Under the pieces are notes generated by a model. That model worked only from the letters and a program-made list of their open reading frames with translations. It did no database searches and had not been told where the DNA came from. This document shows positions 25,523 to 32,965 of a stretch of 64,000 nucleotides of DNA, in pieces. Numbering within the stretch: the first letter of the stretch is position 1; the number at the start of each line of letters is the position of its first letter. This DNA comes from an uncultured Paracoccaceae bacterium. GTDB taxonomy: Bacteria; Pseudomonadota; Alphaproteobacteria; Rhodobacterales; Rhodobacteraceae. The translations under genes and the position numbers were made by a program. The stretch is taken from the NCBI GenBank assembly GCA_947488175.1, contig CANKYO010000014.1:1-64000 (forward strand). The letters run 5' to 3'.

Positions 25523-26272
25523 GTGCCGAAATTCTGTGCCAATCTGACGTGGTTATTTACTGAACTGCCATTTATCGAAAGGTTCGAAGCCGCCAAGGAG
25601 GCCGGGTTTGATGCGGTTGAAGTGCTGTTTCCCTATGACGTGAACGCGCAGGATATCGTCAATGAACTCGGCCGGTACGAGTTGAAGATGGTGCTGATCA
25701 ATTGCCCGCCGCCCAACTATACCGGGGGTGATCCGGGCTGGGCCGCTGTGCCCGAACAAAAGGACCGGTTTCGCCGCGATTTCAAACGGGCGCTGCGCTA
25801 TGCCAAAACGCTGGGCGCCCGGCATCTGCACATCATGGCAGGCGAGGCCGAAGGCGATGCCGCCAAGGCCTGTTTCATCGACAATCTGCGCTGGGCAGCA
25901 GCAGAGGCACCGGGCCAGAGTCTGACCATCGAGCCGATTAATAACGAGACCATGCCAGGGTATTTCATGAATGATTTCGATCTGGCTCGTGATGTGATCA
26001 AAGCCGTTGATGCGCCCAATCTGCGGCTGCAGTTTGATGCATTCCACGCGGCCAAGATCAGCGGCGATGTCATGGGCACTTGGGCCGCGATGCGCGATCT
26101 GGTGGTCCATGTGCAGGTGGCGCAGATCCCCGACCGGTCAGAGCCCGACAGTGGTGTGATCGATTATCCTGCCTTCTTCGCCCAACTTGATGCGGAAGGT
26201 TATAACGGGTGGGTCAGCGGCGAATACAAACCGGCTGAAGACACGAAGGCAGGGCTGGGCTGGATGAGCTGA
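25523..26272 (+). CDS. hyi: Hydroxypyruvate isomerase family protein
   Basis: A 249-aa TIM-barrel isomerase that interconverts hydroxypyruvate and tartronate semialdehyde in the glycerate pathway. The chosen GTG start follows AGGGGG and gives the family N-terminus PKFCANLTWLFTELPF (usually MPKFAANLTMLFTE-like). An upstream extension to 25421 lacks similarity. Metal and catalytic glutamates lie in TIEPINNETMPGYF (about residue 140) and VSGEYKPAEDT near the C-terminus. No glyoxylate carboligase or tartronate semialdehyde reductase gene is adjacent, so the precise substrate is inferred from family only. Confidence 0.88.
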   Translation: MPKFCANLTWLFTELPFIERFEAAKEAGFDAVEVLFPYDVNAQDIVNELGRYELKMVLINCPPPNYTGGDPGWAAVPEQKDRFRRDFKRALRYAKTLGARHLHIMAGEAEGDAAKACFIDNLRWAAAEAPGQSLTIEPINNETMPGYFMNDFDLARDVIKAVDAPNLRLQFDAFHAAKISGDVMGTWAAMRDLVVHVQVAQIPDRSEPDSGVIDYPAFFAQLDAEGYNGWVSGEYKPAEDTKAGLGWMS

Positions 26273-26273
26273 A

Positions 26274-26295
26274 AGACCGGTATTCATCCCGGTCT
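26274..26295. terminator. Hairpin between convergent hyi and membrane-protein genes
   Basis: A perfect 7-bp stem (AGACCGG / CCGGTCT) with an 8-nt loop begins just after the hyi stop and runs into the stop of the convergent gene. It has no T run. Confidence 0.45.
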
Positions 26296-26730
26296 GTGCG
26301 CCCTCGTTTTGCGTTCTTGTTCAGGCCACCAAAGCGGCCCGATAGCGGCCAGCAGGATCAGCATATTGAAGGCCACGTTAGACGGGTTGCCTGATGTGAT
26401 CGACCCTGTCGTGTCCAGCAGGAACCACGACAGAATGCTGGTCAGCACGGCCTTACGCACTGCCTCTGGTGCGGCGTCATAAACCGACCCGGACAGACAC
26501 CAGATCAGCACGCCCCAACCCAAGAGGAAGCTGCCCGCCAAGGCCGACAGGAAGCGCAAGGTCGGGTCGGCATAACTTTGGGCACCGTCCAAAGGCCAAC
26601 TGAGCAGGTCAAGCGTGAACCGTGCAGGCTCGGCGAAGGTGGGTATCGTTGCCAGAAAGAAGATCGGCCCAAACGATCCAACAATAACCGCTGTGATCTT
26701 CAACCAGGTTTTGTGGGATATCTGGGTCAT
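26284..26730 (-). CDS. Small integral membrane protein of unknown function
   Basis: A 148-aa protein with four predicted transmembrane segments (ITAVIVGSFGPIFFLATI, LSALAGSFLLGWGVLIW, ILSWFLLDTTGSI, VAFNMLILLAAIGPLWW). I do not recognise the family. It is divergent from the XRE-type regulator starting at 26841, and a perfect palindrome between the two genes suggests that regulator controls it. Confidence 0.75.
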   Translation of the reverse strand: MTQISHKTWLKITAVIVGSFGPIFFLATIPTFAEPARFTLDLLSWPLDGAQSYADPTLRFLSALAGSFLLGWGVLIWCLSGSVYDAAPEAVRKAVLTSILSWFLLDTTGSITSGNPSNVAFNMLILLAAIGPLWWPEQERKTRAHRPG

Positions 26731-26790
26731 CGCATCGCTCCTTTTGTGATCAATGCTAATGACCTATTGTGTTCTGGATCATCAAAACAA

Positions 26791-26805
26791 TTACCTGACA
26801 GGTAA
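26791..26805. promoter_or_regulatory. Perfect dyad TTACCTG-A-CAGGTAA, candidate operator
   Basis: A 15-bp perfect inverted repeat with one central base lies 60 bp upstream of the small membrane-protein gene and 35 bp upstream of the XRE-type regulator. This is the position expected for autoregulation and control of the divergent gene. Confidence 0.6.
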
Positions 26806-26840
26806 CTGACGCGGTGATCATTTCGTCATATGCTGGCTGG

Positions 26841-27599
26841 ATGAGTGATTTCCCTCATTACTTGAAAACTTGGCGAAAGGCGCGACGGTTCAGTCAACTT
26901 GAGCTCGCGATGGAGGCCGATGTGTCCTCTCGGCACCTGTCATTTCTTGAAACCGGCCGGGCCCGCCCGAGTGCTGACATGATCGCGCGGCTGGGTGATG
27001 CGCTGCAATTGCCGCTGTCGGCGCGCAACCAGATGCTGAATGTTGCGGGGTTTGCCACCCGTTATCCCGCCCGCGCCTGGAGTGCCGCGGAAATGGCGCC
27101 GATCCGTGCGGCGATGGATCACATGCTGGACCGGCACGCGCCATACCCAGCCATCGCTATCGACCGGCTTTGGAACGCTGTCCGCATGAATGCCACAGCG
27201 CGGTTTCTGTTCGCGCAGGTCGGCGTTGCCGAAGGGGGCAGCCTGCTGGATCTGATGATGTCTGACCATTTGCCGGGCGTGGTCGAAAACTGGCCTGCGG
27301 TTGCCCATCACACCGCGTTGCGTCTGCGCACCGAAAGTGCGGCGCAGGGGGGTGTCGCAGCACTTGACCGGGTTGCCGACCATCTGGCGGCTGTGCCGGG
27401 TGCGCCGCAGCAGCCGACCGGCCCGGTTGTGCCCACGATCTATCGCACCGGCCCCTTGCGCCTGTCGCTGATCGCCACGATTGCGCAATTCGGCACGCCA
27501 GAGGATCTGATGCTCGATGATCTGCGGATCGAACTTTATTTCCCTGCCGACACGGCCACCGCCGACATTCTGAATGCTCCTGAAAACATGCTGACATAA
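26841..27599 (+). CDS. XRE-family regulator with MmyB-like ligand domain
   Basis: A 252-aa regulator. The N-terminal helix-turn-helix (LKTWRKARRFSQLELAMEAD, VSSRHLSFLETGRARPS) spans about residues 5-60. The C-terminal domain (about 90-250) matches the MmyB-like, PAS-like ligand-binding domain with WNAVRMNATARFLF and YRTGPLRLSLIATIAQFGTP. The chosen ATG follows a nine-residue in-frame extension to 26814 that has no family similarity. The ligand is unknown; related proteins have been proposed to bind fatty acids. Confidence 0.87.
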   Translation: MSDFPHYLKTWRKARRFSQLELAMEADVSSRHLSFLETGRARPSADMIARLGDALQLPLSARNQMLNVAGFATRYPARAWSAAEMAPIRAAMDHMLDRHAPYPAIAIDRLWNAVRMNATARFLFAQVGVAEGGSLLDLMMSDHLPGVVENWPAVAHHTALRLRTESAAQGGVAALDRVADHLAAVPGAPQQPTGPVVPTIYRTGPLRLSLIATIAQFGTPEDLMLDDLRIELYFPADTATADILNAPENMLT

Positions 27600-27656
27600 C
27601 GCTGTCAGCAGGGGTATGGTTAAAGGTGTCCATCAACCAAGCAAGGAGATGGAAAA

Positions 27657-28022
27657 ATGGGTAAACGCAGCATTATCGTCTGGGGTGAAATTCCTGTGAC
27701 CGACATGGAAAAATCGGTGGCGTTTTATAACAAGGTCTTTGGCTACGATATGACCATCGACAATTCCGGACCCAACCCGATGGCTATTCTGGGCGGGTCG
27801 ATGGATGACGCTGGCGGGCATCTGTACCCCGGCAAACCTGCGAAGGATGGCGGCAACACCATCCATCTGGGGCTGACCGACAGTCTTGAGGCCGGGATGG
27901 AACGGTGCAAAGAGGCCGGTGGCGAGGTGGTCAGCGATCCGATCGCGATCCCGTCGGGCCGGTTTGCCTATGTCAAGGATCTGGACGGCAATTCCATCGG
28001 CCTGTTCGAGGCGAATGCCTAG
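27657..28022 (+). CDS. VOC (glyoxalase/bleomycin-resistance fold) protein
   Basis: A 121-aa single VOC-domain protein with GEIPVTDMEKSVAFYNKVFG at the start and AYVKDLDGNSIGLFE at the end, typical of the superfamily. AAGGAG precedes the start. Its stop abuts the start of the WYL regulator with no gap, so the two are co-transcribed. The function in metabolism is unknown; the enzyme chemistry of this superfamily is too varied to assign. Confidence 0.87.
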   Translation: MGKRSIIVWGEIPVTDMEKSVAFYNKVFGYDMTIDNSGPNPMAILGGSMDDAGGHLYPGKPAKDGGNTIHLGLTDSLEAGMERCKEAGGEVVSDPIAIPSGRFAYVKDLDGNSIGLFEANA

Positions 28023-28706
28023 ATGCGTCGTGCCGACCGCCTGTTTCAGATATTGCAATATCTGCGCGGCGGTCGGCTGACCACGGCGGCACAATTGGCC
28101 GAACGGCTGGAGGTCACGCCGCGCACGATCTATCGCGATGTGGCACATCTGATCGGTTCAGGTGTGCCAATCGAGGGTGAAGCGGGCGTGGGCTATCTGA
28201 TGCGCGACGGCTATGACTTGCCGCCCTTGATGTTCACCCATGACGAGATGGTCGCATTGGTCGCCGGTGCCCGGATTTTGCAGACATGGGGCGGCTCCAA
28301 GATGGCGGCGGCCGCGCAGGAGGCGCTGGTCAAGATCGACGCGGTTCTGCCGGAGGCCGAACGCGTGCGCGCGGGCCGTATCAACGTGCATGCGATGGAA
28401 ACCCCCTGGCACGGAGGCAGTTGGCGCGCGTTTGTGGACCAGTTCGAGGCCGCGTCTGAAAACCTGATCCGTCTGCAGATTACTTACGAGGACGAGGCGG
28501 GCAACCGGTCAGAGCGGACGGTGCGACCTTTGGGGGTCTGGTTCTGGGGCAAGGTCTGGACGGCGGTGTGCTGGTGTGAATTACGCAATGATTTCAGGAT
28601 GTTCCGGCTGGACCGGGTGGTTGAATTGGCCGAGCTGGACCAGTATCGCCCCGTGAAAGGGCAGAGCCTGCAGGATTTCATCGACACAGAAGCCTATTGC
28701 CGCTGA
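28023..28706 (+). CDS. HTH and WYL-domain transcriptional regulator (YafY-like)
   Basis: A 227-aa regulator with an N-terminal helix-turn-helix (LTTAAQLAERLEVTPRTIYR) and a C-terminal WYL domain (about 130-215; LIRLQITYEDEAGNRSERTV, RPLGVWFWGKVWTAVCWCEL). WYL domains bind ligands or nucleotides in several regulators. It immediately follows the VOC gene and probably regulates the local operon. Confidence 0.9.
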   Translation: MRRADRLFQILQYLRGGRLTTAAQLAERLEVTPRTIYRDVAHLIGSGVPIEGEAGVGYLMRDGYDLPPLMFTHDEMVALVAGARILQTWGGSKMAAAAQEALVKIDAVLPEAERVRAGRINVHAMETPWHGGSWRAFVDQFEAASENLIRLQITYEDEAGNRSERTVRPLGVWFWGKVWTAVCWCELRNDFRMFRLDRVVELAELDQYRPVKGQSLQDFIDTEAYCR

Positions 28707-28776
28707 CCCCACGCAATTGTGGCTGGCGTATGGGATCAGGTCACCTACATTGGCCAATAAAGCATGTGAGGGCCTG

Positions 28777-29787
28777 ATGGTTTCAATTCACCGACGCGGG
28801 TTTCTGGCCGGGGCAGGGGCCATTTGTGCAACGCCGCTGCTGGCGCAGGCAGATCCATGGGCTGTGGTCGCCGATCAGGCCCGCGCGCTGGAGCAATGCC
28901 ATGCGCTGATGATCCGGCAGGCCGGGCGCGATGTGCTGCGCGCGGTGTTTCGCGGGCCCGCATTTGGTCGGGCTGTACCGGTCAAATCAGTGTCCAAAAC
29001 CATTGTGGCCGCATTGACGGGGGCAGCGCTGGATCGCGGGGAAATCCCCTCCCTTGATGCCAGTATCGGGCAGGTGGCGCCGCGCCTGATACCAGCTGGG
29101 GCCGATGCCCGTGTGGCGGATATCACCATGGCGCATCTGGTGACGATGCAGGCCGGGCTGGAGCGGACATCAGGCGCCAATTACGGCGGCTGGGTAAGCA
29201 GTTCCAACTGGGTTTCCAATGCCTTAGCCCGTCCTTTTGTTGCCGCGCCGGGCAGCCGGATGCTGTATTCCACGGGCTCGTTTCATGTGCTGGGCGCGGT
29301 TCTTTCAGACGTATCGGGGCAAAGCCTGCTGACACTGGCGCGCCGCCGGCTGGGTGATCCGCTGGGTATCGATATTCCCGCCTGGACCCGCGATCCGCAA
29401 GGCCGGTATCTGGGCGGGAACGAGATGTCGCTGACCCATGAGGGCATGATCCGCTTTGGTGAGATGTACCGGCTGGGCGGCGCTTTTGGCGGTACGCAGG
29501 TGCTGAGCAGGGATTGGGTGGCGCGGTCATTGGAAATGCGGACACGCTCACCGTTCTCCGGGCTGAGCTATGGGTATGGCTGGTTTCTGGGGCAGTCCGG
29601 GGGCGAGGCTTACGCGCTGGCGCGTGGCTATGGCGGGCAGATCATCTGTGTTGTGCCGGGGCTGGAGATGACAATCGCGCTGACATCCGACCCGCTGCGC
29701 CCGGCACGCAGCGGCGGGTATTTCGGTGATATCATGCGGCTGATCGAAGGTGCGATTATCCCGACGGCGCGGGCGCAGATGGGCTGA
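28777..29787 (+). CDS. Serine hydrolase of the beta-lactamase / class C fold, exported
   Basis: A 336-aa protein with a twin-arginine-like leader (HRRGFLAGAGAICATPLLAQ). The catalytic tetrad SVSK (SxxK) is near residue 78, YST is in RMLYSTGSFHVLG near 165, and the third motif appears as GYGGQ near 292 in place of HxG or KTG. Such proteins include esterases, D-aminopeptidases and penicillin-binding homologues, so an antibiotic-resistance role should not be assumed. The chosen ATG follows GTGAGG; an upstream in-frame start at 28717 precedes the leader. Confidence 0.86.
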   Translation: MVSIHRRGFLAGAGAICATPLLAQADPWAVVADQARALEQCHALMIRQAGRDVLRAVFRGPAFGRAVPVKSVSKTIVAALTGAALDRGEIPSLDASIGQVAPRLIPAGADARVADITMAHLVTMQAGLERTSGANYGGWVSSSNWVSNALARPFVAAPGSRMLYSTGSFHVLGAVLSDVSGQSLLTLARRRLGDPLGIDIPAWTRDPQGRYLGGNEMSLTHEGMIRFGEMYRLGGAFGGTQVLSRDWVARSLEMRTRSPFSGLSYGYGWFLGQSGGEAYALARGYGGQIICVVPGLEMTIALTSDPLRPARSGGYFGDIMRLIEGAIIPTARAQMG

Positions 29788-29792
29788 CGCGC

Positions 29793-29811
29793 GGTGGGGT
29801 GAAACCCCACC
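29793..29811 (+). terminator. Hairpin after the serine-hydrolase gene
   Basis: A strong stem (GGTGGGGT / ACCCCACC) with a 3-nt loop is found 6 bp after the stop at 29787. It lacks a clear T run. Confidence 0.5.
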
Positions 29812-30353
29812 CTAGGCAACGGTCGGTGGTGTTGCGTGAGGGGGCACCGCGCGGCCCGCGCCGTATTCTGGCGAATCATCCGTTAATGCAGGGCCTTTGG
29901 CCGATTTCTGCGGTCGGCATCGCGTCGGCAAAACGTCGGACTTGCGTCGGACCTTTTGTGGCGCAGAGACAGGTTTAACGGTCAGTGCGGTGGAAGTGTG
30001 AACGCGGCGTTAAGGTTTTGGGGTGGTCTGTCTTGCGGACGAAGCGCCGAGTTGTGCAGGTGCGGCTAGTGCTTGCAAGGAGAAGAACTCATATGCGCAG
30101 ATCGCCGCAGTGGCATTGCAGCACATTCACCAAAACATTCATTCAAATGGGCTGATCCTGAACTAGCTTTTTGCTCGGGTCTACCACATACTTTCAGTTC
30201 GGGATCAACCGGATTTGTGTAGTCAAAGTCTTTCACGACGTAGAAAGCGTTCACTATCGCGAAAGGGTGGCTCCGCGATTGAACGTGCATACCCGAAGCT
30301 TCATTGGACCTTTTACTGTAAAGCGATTGCATCCCGTTTCATGATGACCAAAC
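29812..30353. other. 542-bp intergenic region holding a GTCGG repeat element
   Basis: The region separates two convergent genes. At 29913-29950 it carries four GTCGG boxes with exact 11-bp spacing, listed separately. No family was recognised in the open frames. A 20-codon frame at 30093-30155 on the plus strand is preceded by AAGGAG at 30077-30082, and a minus-strand frame at 30066-30332 has no ribosome site; neither is convincing as a gene. A small RNA downstream of the repeat element is possible. Confidence 0.4.
29913..29980. repeat. Intergenic element with four GTCGG boxes at 11-bp spacing, copy 1
   Basis: GTCGG occurs at 29913, 29924, 29935 and 29946, each exactly 11 bp after the last. 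About 22 bp after the fourth box is GGTTTAACG. A second copy with the same spacing and downstream GGTTAACG is at 45845-45911. Eleven-base direct repeats are the usual form of sites for PhoB/OmpR-type response regulators, which is the suggested role. Confidence 0.6.
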
Positions 30354-31154
30354 TTAACGGCCCTCAATTTCGATTTGCCAACCTGTCCTCGCGCCTGATG
30401 GTGGCGGTGGAAATGGCGCGGCCTTACGGATCACCTGTTGGGCAAGCCGGTCAACTTCGCGGCTGCCAGAACTGCGGGCGATGCTGATGCTGGCAAGACT
30501 GCCGTTGGCCGCAATGGTGAATGTGACAGTGGCAACGCCGCGCTCGCTGGAGCGGGGGCGCCGCACGCGAGCAATCTGGTTCAGCACAATGCCGTTGTAA
30601 TTTGTGGCCGCCGCATTTGCGCCCGTCGCTGCTTGCGTTGCGGATGCGGCGTTTGATCCCGATTGCGGTGCAGTGGCTTCGCTCGGTTTGGTGTTTGCTC
30701 CAGCGGTTGCATCCTGTTGCGCGTTTCCTGTGCGGGGCGCGGGGGTGATTTGCGCCTGATCGGGTGGTCGCGCGACTGGGCGGACCGAATGGGTCAGCGC
30801 GGTCTCTGGCCGGGCGGTGATTACTGTGGTGGGCGTGACGGGAGTTTGCGTGACCGCGTTGGATGCCACGGTCGGTTGCAGCGGTATGACAGCTGCAAGG
30901 TCAGCTATGTTGGGTCGCACGGCCATATTGGTGGTCTGCGACGGTTGGATGGCAGGTGTCGCCATGGGCCGCGCATACTGCAACACCCCCGTTGCAAGAT
31001 CGGCAAAGGATGATCCGACTTTTGCTTCGGTCGCGGGGCCGCCACCGGCGATTTCTGTTCTTTCCCGAGCTTGCCAATTGCCAAGCCCCGCCAGATGCAC
31101 GCCGCTGGCTACAATCAGACAAAGCCCCATCAGCATAGGCGATCGCAGGATCAT
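30354..31154 (-). CDS. tonB: TonB-family energy transducer of the haem operon
   Basis: A 266-aa TonB. An N-terminal anchor helix (PMLMGLCLIVASGVHLAGL) precedes a long proline/alanine/threonine-rich periplasmic spacer (about 60-180; TPVTPTTVITARP, RPVARPPDQAQITPAP) and a C-terminal TonB domain (about 190-266; RGVATVTFTIAANGSLASI, QQVIRKAAPFPPPP). It couples the inner-membrane ExbB/ExbD motor to the outer-membrane haem receptor. It overlaps the second ExbD gene by 4 bp. Confidence 0.93.
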   Translation of the reverse strand: MILRSPMLMGLCLIVASGVHLAGLGNWQARERTEIAGGGPATEAKVGSSFADLATGVLQYARPMATPAIQPSQTTNMAVRPNIADLAAVIPLQPTVASNAVTQTPVTPTTVITARPETALTHSVRPVARPPDQAQITPAPRTGNAQQDATAGANTKPSEATAPQSGSNAASATQAATGANAAATNYNGIVLNQIARVRRPRSSERGVATVTFTIAANGSLASISIARSSGSREVDRLAQQVIRKAAPFPPPPSGARTGWQIEIEGR

Positions 31155-31528
31155 TCGAGCGCCGTTTCCGTGGCGATCAGGATCGTTTCCGCACCTGCAT
31201 CACGCAGGTCCGCGCTGATTTGCAACAACGTCCTTGCAGGCAACGCCCGGTCGGGAATGATATGCACAGGACCGTCGCCGTATGCGGCCAGAAACTGCCT
31301 CACTTGCACCACATCCGCCCCATCCGATTGCATGCGTCCGTCTGCATGGATGACCAACCCCTTAGGCGGCTGGGTTGGATCCAGATCGCGTGTTTCGACC
31401 AATTGCAGGTCATCTTTCAACGGGGGCGCCAATGTGCCTGCGATCAAGAAAAAGATCAGCATCAGGAAGACGATGTTGATCAAGGTAATCGTCGGTTCAG
31501 GCTTGGATTTGCGTCGTGCCAGCGTCAT
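31151..31528 (-). CDS. ExbD-like protein lacking the transmembrane aspartate
   Basis: A 125-aa ExbD/TolR-family protein with one N-terminal transmembrane helix (TLINIVFLMLIFFLIAGTL, residues 15-33) and a C-terminal periplasmic domain. The proton-pathway aspartate of ExbD/TolR, present in the neighbouring paralogue as SLIDIIF, is here asparagine at residue 18 (LINIVF). It overlaps exbD and tonB by 4 bp on each side. It probably assembles with the other ExbD and ExbB as a mixed complex. Confidence 0.9.
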   Translation of the reverse strand: MTLARRKSKPEPTITLINIVFLMLIFFLIAGTLAPPLKDDLQLVETRDLDPTQPPKGLVIHADGRMQSDGADVVQVRQFLAAYGDGPVHIIPDRALPARTLLQISADLRDAGAETILIATETALE

Positions 31529-31893
31529 GCAGGCACCAAGACGTTCAGCGAAAGATTTGCGACAACGCGCACCGCCGTCAGCACATCGGTCAGTCGCTGT
31601 GCGGTCACATCAGGGCCAAGTGACAGAATTGCAGTCACCGGATCGGTTTGGTTTAGCGCCGTTGCCAAATCCTTTAACGCAACCGGATCACCGTTGAGCG
31701 TTACGGTGTCCGCCTCCACTTTGACAAAAACCGGCGCGGCTGTGGGCGCAACAGCGCCGCTTGTCCCAAGAGGCAGGGGTACAAGCCCGAATTTGGAAAA
31801 TGTCGATGACAGCATGAAAAACAACAGCAAAAGAAAGATGATATCAATCAGTGATGTCATCGACAAACGACGTCTGGCGGTTCTACGCCGCAT
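31525..31893 (-). CDS. exbD: ExbD biopolymer-transport protein
   Basis: A 122-aa ExbD/TolR-family protein with a basic N-terminus (MRRRTARRRL), one membrane helix carrying the conserved aspartate (SLIDIIFLLLLFFML, Asp17), and a periplasmic domain of about 75 residues. With ExbB it forms the proton-driven motor that energises TonB. It overlaps exbB by 11 bp and the second ExbD gene by 4 bp. Confidence 0.92.
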   Translation of the reverse strand: MRRRTARRRLSMTSLIDIIFLLLLFFMLSSTFSKFGLVPLPLGTSGAVAPTAAPVFVKVEADTVTLNGDPVALKDLATALNQTDPVTAILSLGPDVTAQRLTDVLTAVRVVANLSLNVLVPA

Positions 31894-32530
31894 CCGCTGC
31901 GGCCTGTTCAGACATTTCAGAGATCAGCGGGGCAACAATGTTTTGGATCGCTTGCCCAGCAAATACGCGTTCTGCATCCATGCGCTGTTCAAACCATGAC
32001 AGGACCAGCGAGGTCGGCATCGCAACGGCAAGGCCGACCGCCGTCGTCAGCAGCGCCACCCAAATCCCCCCGGCAAGAAGCGATGGGTCCACCTGATTGC
32101 CCGCGTCTTGCAATGCCTGAAAGGCCGAAATCATACCAAGGACAGTGCCGAACAGACCCAGCAACGGCGCAATCTGGGCGACATTGTCCAGAAACCTAAA
32201 ACCGCGTTCAAGTTGCATGAACTGCGCCTCGGCCTCGGCCTCAAGCCTGGCGGCGAGGGTGGTTGGTGCGGTGTCGGATGCGGTGAAACCGGTCTGCATA
32301 ACCGGCGTAAGATAGGTTTTGCTGCGCCCTAGCTCTGCAACCGCGAAGGTGCGTTTCCCGCTGTCCCACAGGGTTAAGGCACGCTGCAACTCGTGATGCC
32401 GCCCCACGCCTGCCGCGCGAAACTGGATGATTTTGTAAAGTGTCACGGTCAGCGCCAGAATCGAGACGGCCAGAAGGAAGGCAACGACAGGTCCACCCAT
32501 TTCGATGATGCTGTGAAGCGGTGCAAACAT
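31883..32530 (-). CDS. exbB: ExbB (MotA/TolQ/ExbB family) motor protein
   Basis: A 215-aa membrane protein with three transmembrane segments. The conserved core APLLGLFGTVLGMISAFQAL (about 130-150) and GIWVALLTTAVGLAVAMPTS (about 168-187) are diagnostic of the family. It lies between the small secreted protein gene (12 bp upstream) and exbD (11-bp overlap) in the haem operon. Confidence 0.94.
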   Translation of the reverse strand: MFAPLHSIIEMGGPVVAFLLAVSILALTVTLYKIIQFRAAGVGRHHELQRALTLWDSGKRTFAVAELGRSKTYLTPVMQTGFTASDTAPTTLAARLEAEAEAQFMQLERGFRFLDNVAQIAPLLGLFGTVLGMISAFQALQDAGNQVDPSLLAGGIWVALLTTAVGLAVAMPTSLVLSWFEQRMDAERVFAGQAIQNIVAPLISEMSEQAAADAA

Positions 32531-32542
32531 GGATCTGTTCCT

Positions 32543-32965
32543 TTAGCCAAGCAGGGCGATTGCAGTGCGGCTGTTCAATTCCAGCGTTGTGCTGCAGATA
32601 TCTGCGCCAAGCGCACCTGCCTCGCACGTGCTGGCTCCGTTGATCAGGATGCGCGATAGCCCGTCACAGGCCAGATCAGGCACCTCGAATTGCCGCACGC
32701 GCGGGCGGTTGGCGGGCAGGGTGCCAAAATCGAAGAGAGTGAGTTGATTGACCGTCCCATCGGCGTCAAACAGGACGGTTTCATACACCACCTGCGCGAT
32801 GTCGGTCGCATGTGTGTTTTCGACCAGAAACGAAAGGCGACAGGCTGTACCTGTTGTCTCCGCGGTGTTGAGTTCGACCCGCACCGCGCTGTCCTCTGCT
32901 GCGGCAGGTGCCGCCGCAGGCACGACAAGCAACGTGAGGATGATGGCTGTTCTCGGCAACATCAA
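32543..32965 (-). CDS. Small secreted protein of the haem-uptake operon, function unknown
   Basis: A 140-aa protein with a signal peptide (ILTLLVVPAAAPAAA, cleavage near residue 23) and four cysteines in the mature part (CRLSFLV, LACDGL, TCEAGALGADIC), which could form two disulfides. It overlaps the end of hmuR by 4 bp and is followed 12 bp later by exbB. I do not recognise a characterised family. Its place between the haem receptor and the energy-coupling genes suggests a periplasmic or outer-membrane accessory of haem uptake. Confidence 0.82.
   Translation of the reverse strand: MMLPRTAIILTLLVVPAAAPAAAEDSAVRVELNTAETTGTACRLSFLVENTHATDIAQVVYETVLFDADGTVNQLTLFDFGTLPANRPRVRQFEVPDLACDGLSRILINGASTCEAGALGADICSTTLELNSRTAIALLG

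Noticed and set aside
28777-29787. Antibiotic-resistance beta-lactamase
   Set aside because: The third active-site motif is GYGG, not KTG or HxG; such exported serine hydrolases are usually esterases or peptidases, so a resistance label is not supported. The same caution applies to 47543-48568.
30093-30155. 20-codon plus-strand frame with an AAGGAG site, downstream of GTCGG array copy 1
   Set aside because: Too short to support on sequence alone; kept only as a note in the intergenic description.
30066-30332. 88-codon minus-strand open frame between the serine-hydrolase and tonB genes
   Set aside because: No ribosome site, atypical composition with many cysteines and histidines, and no recognisable family. 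It lies in a region whose main feature is a repeat element.
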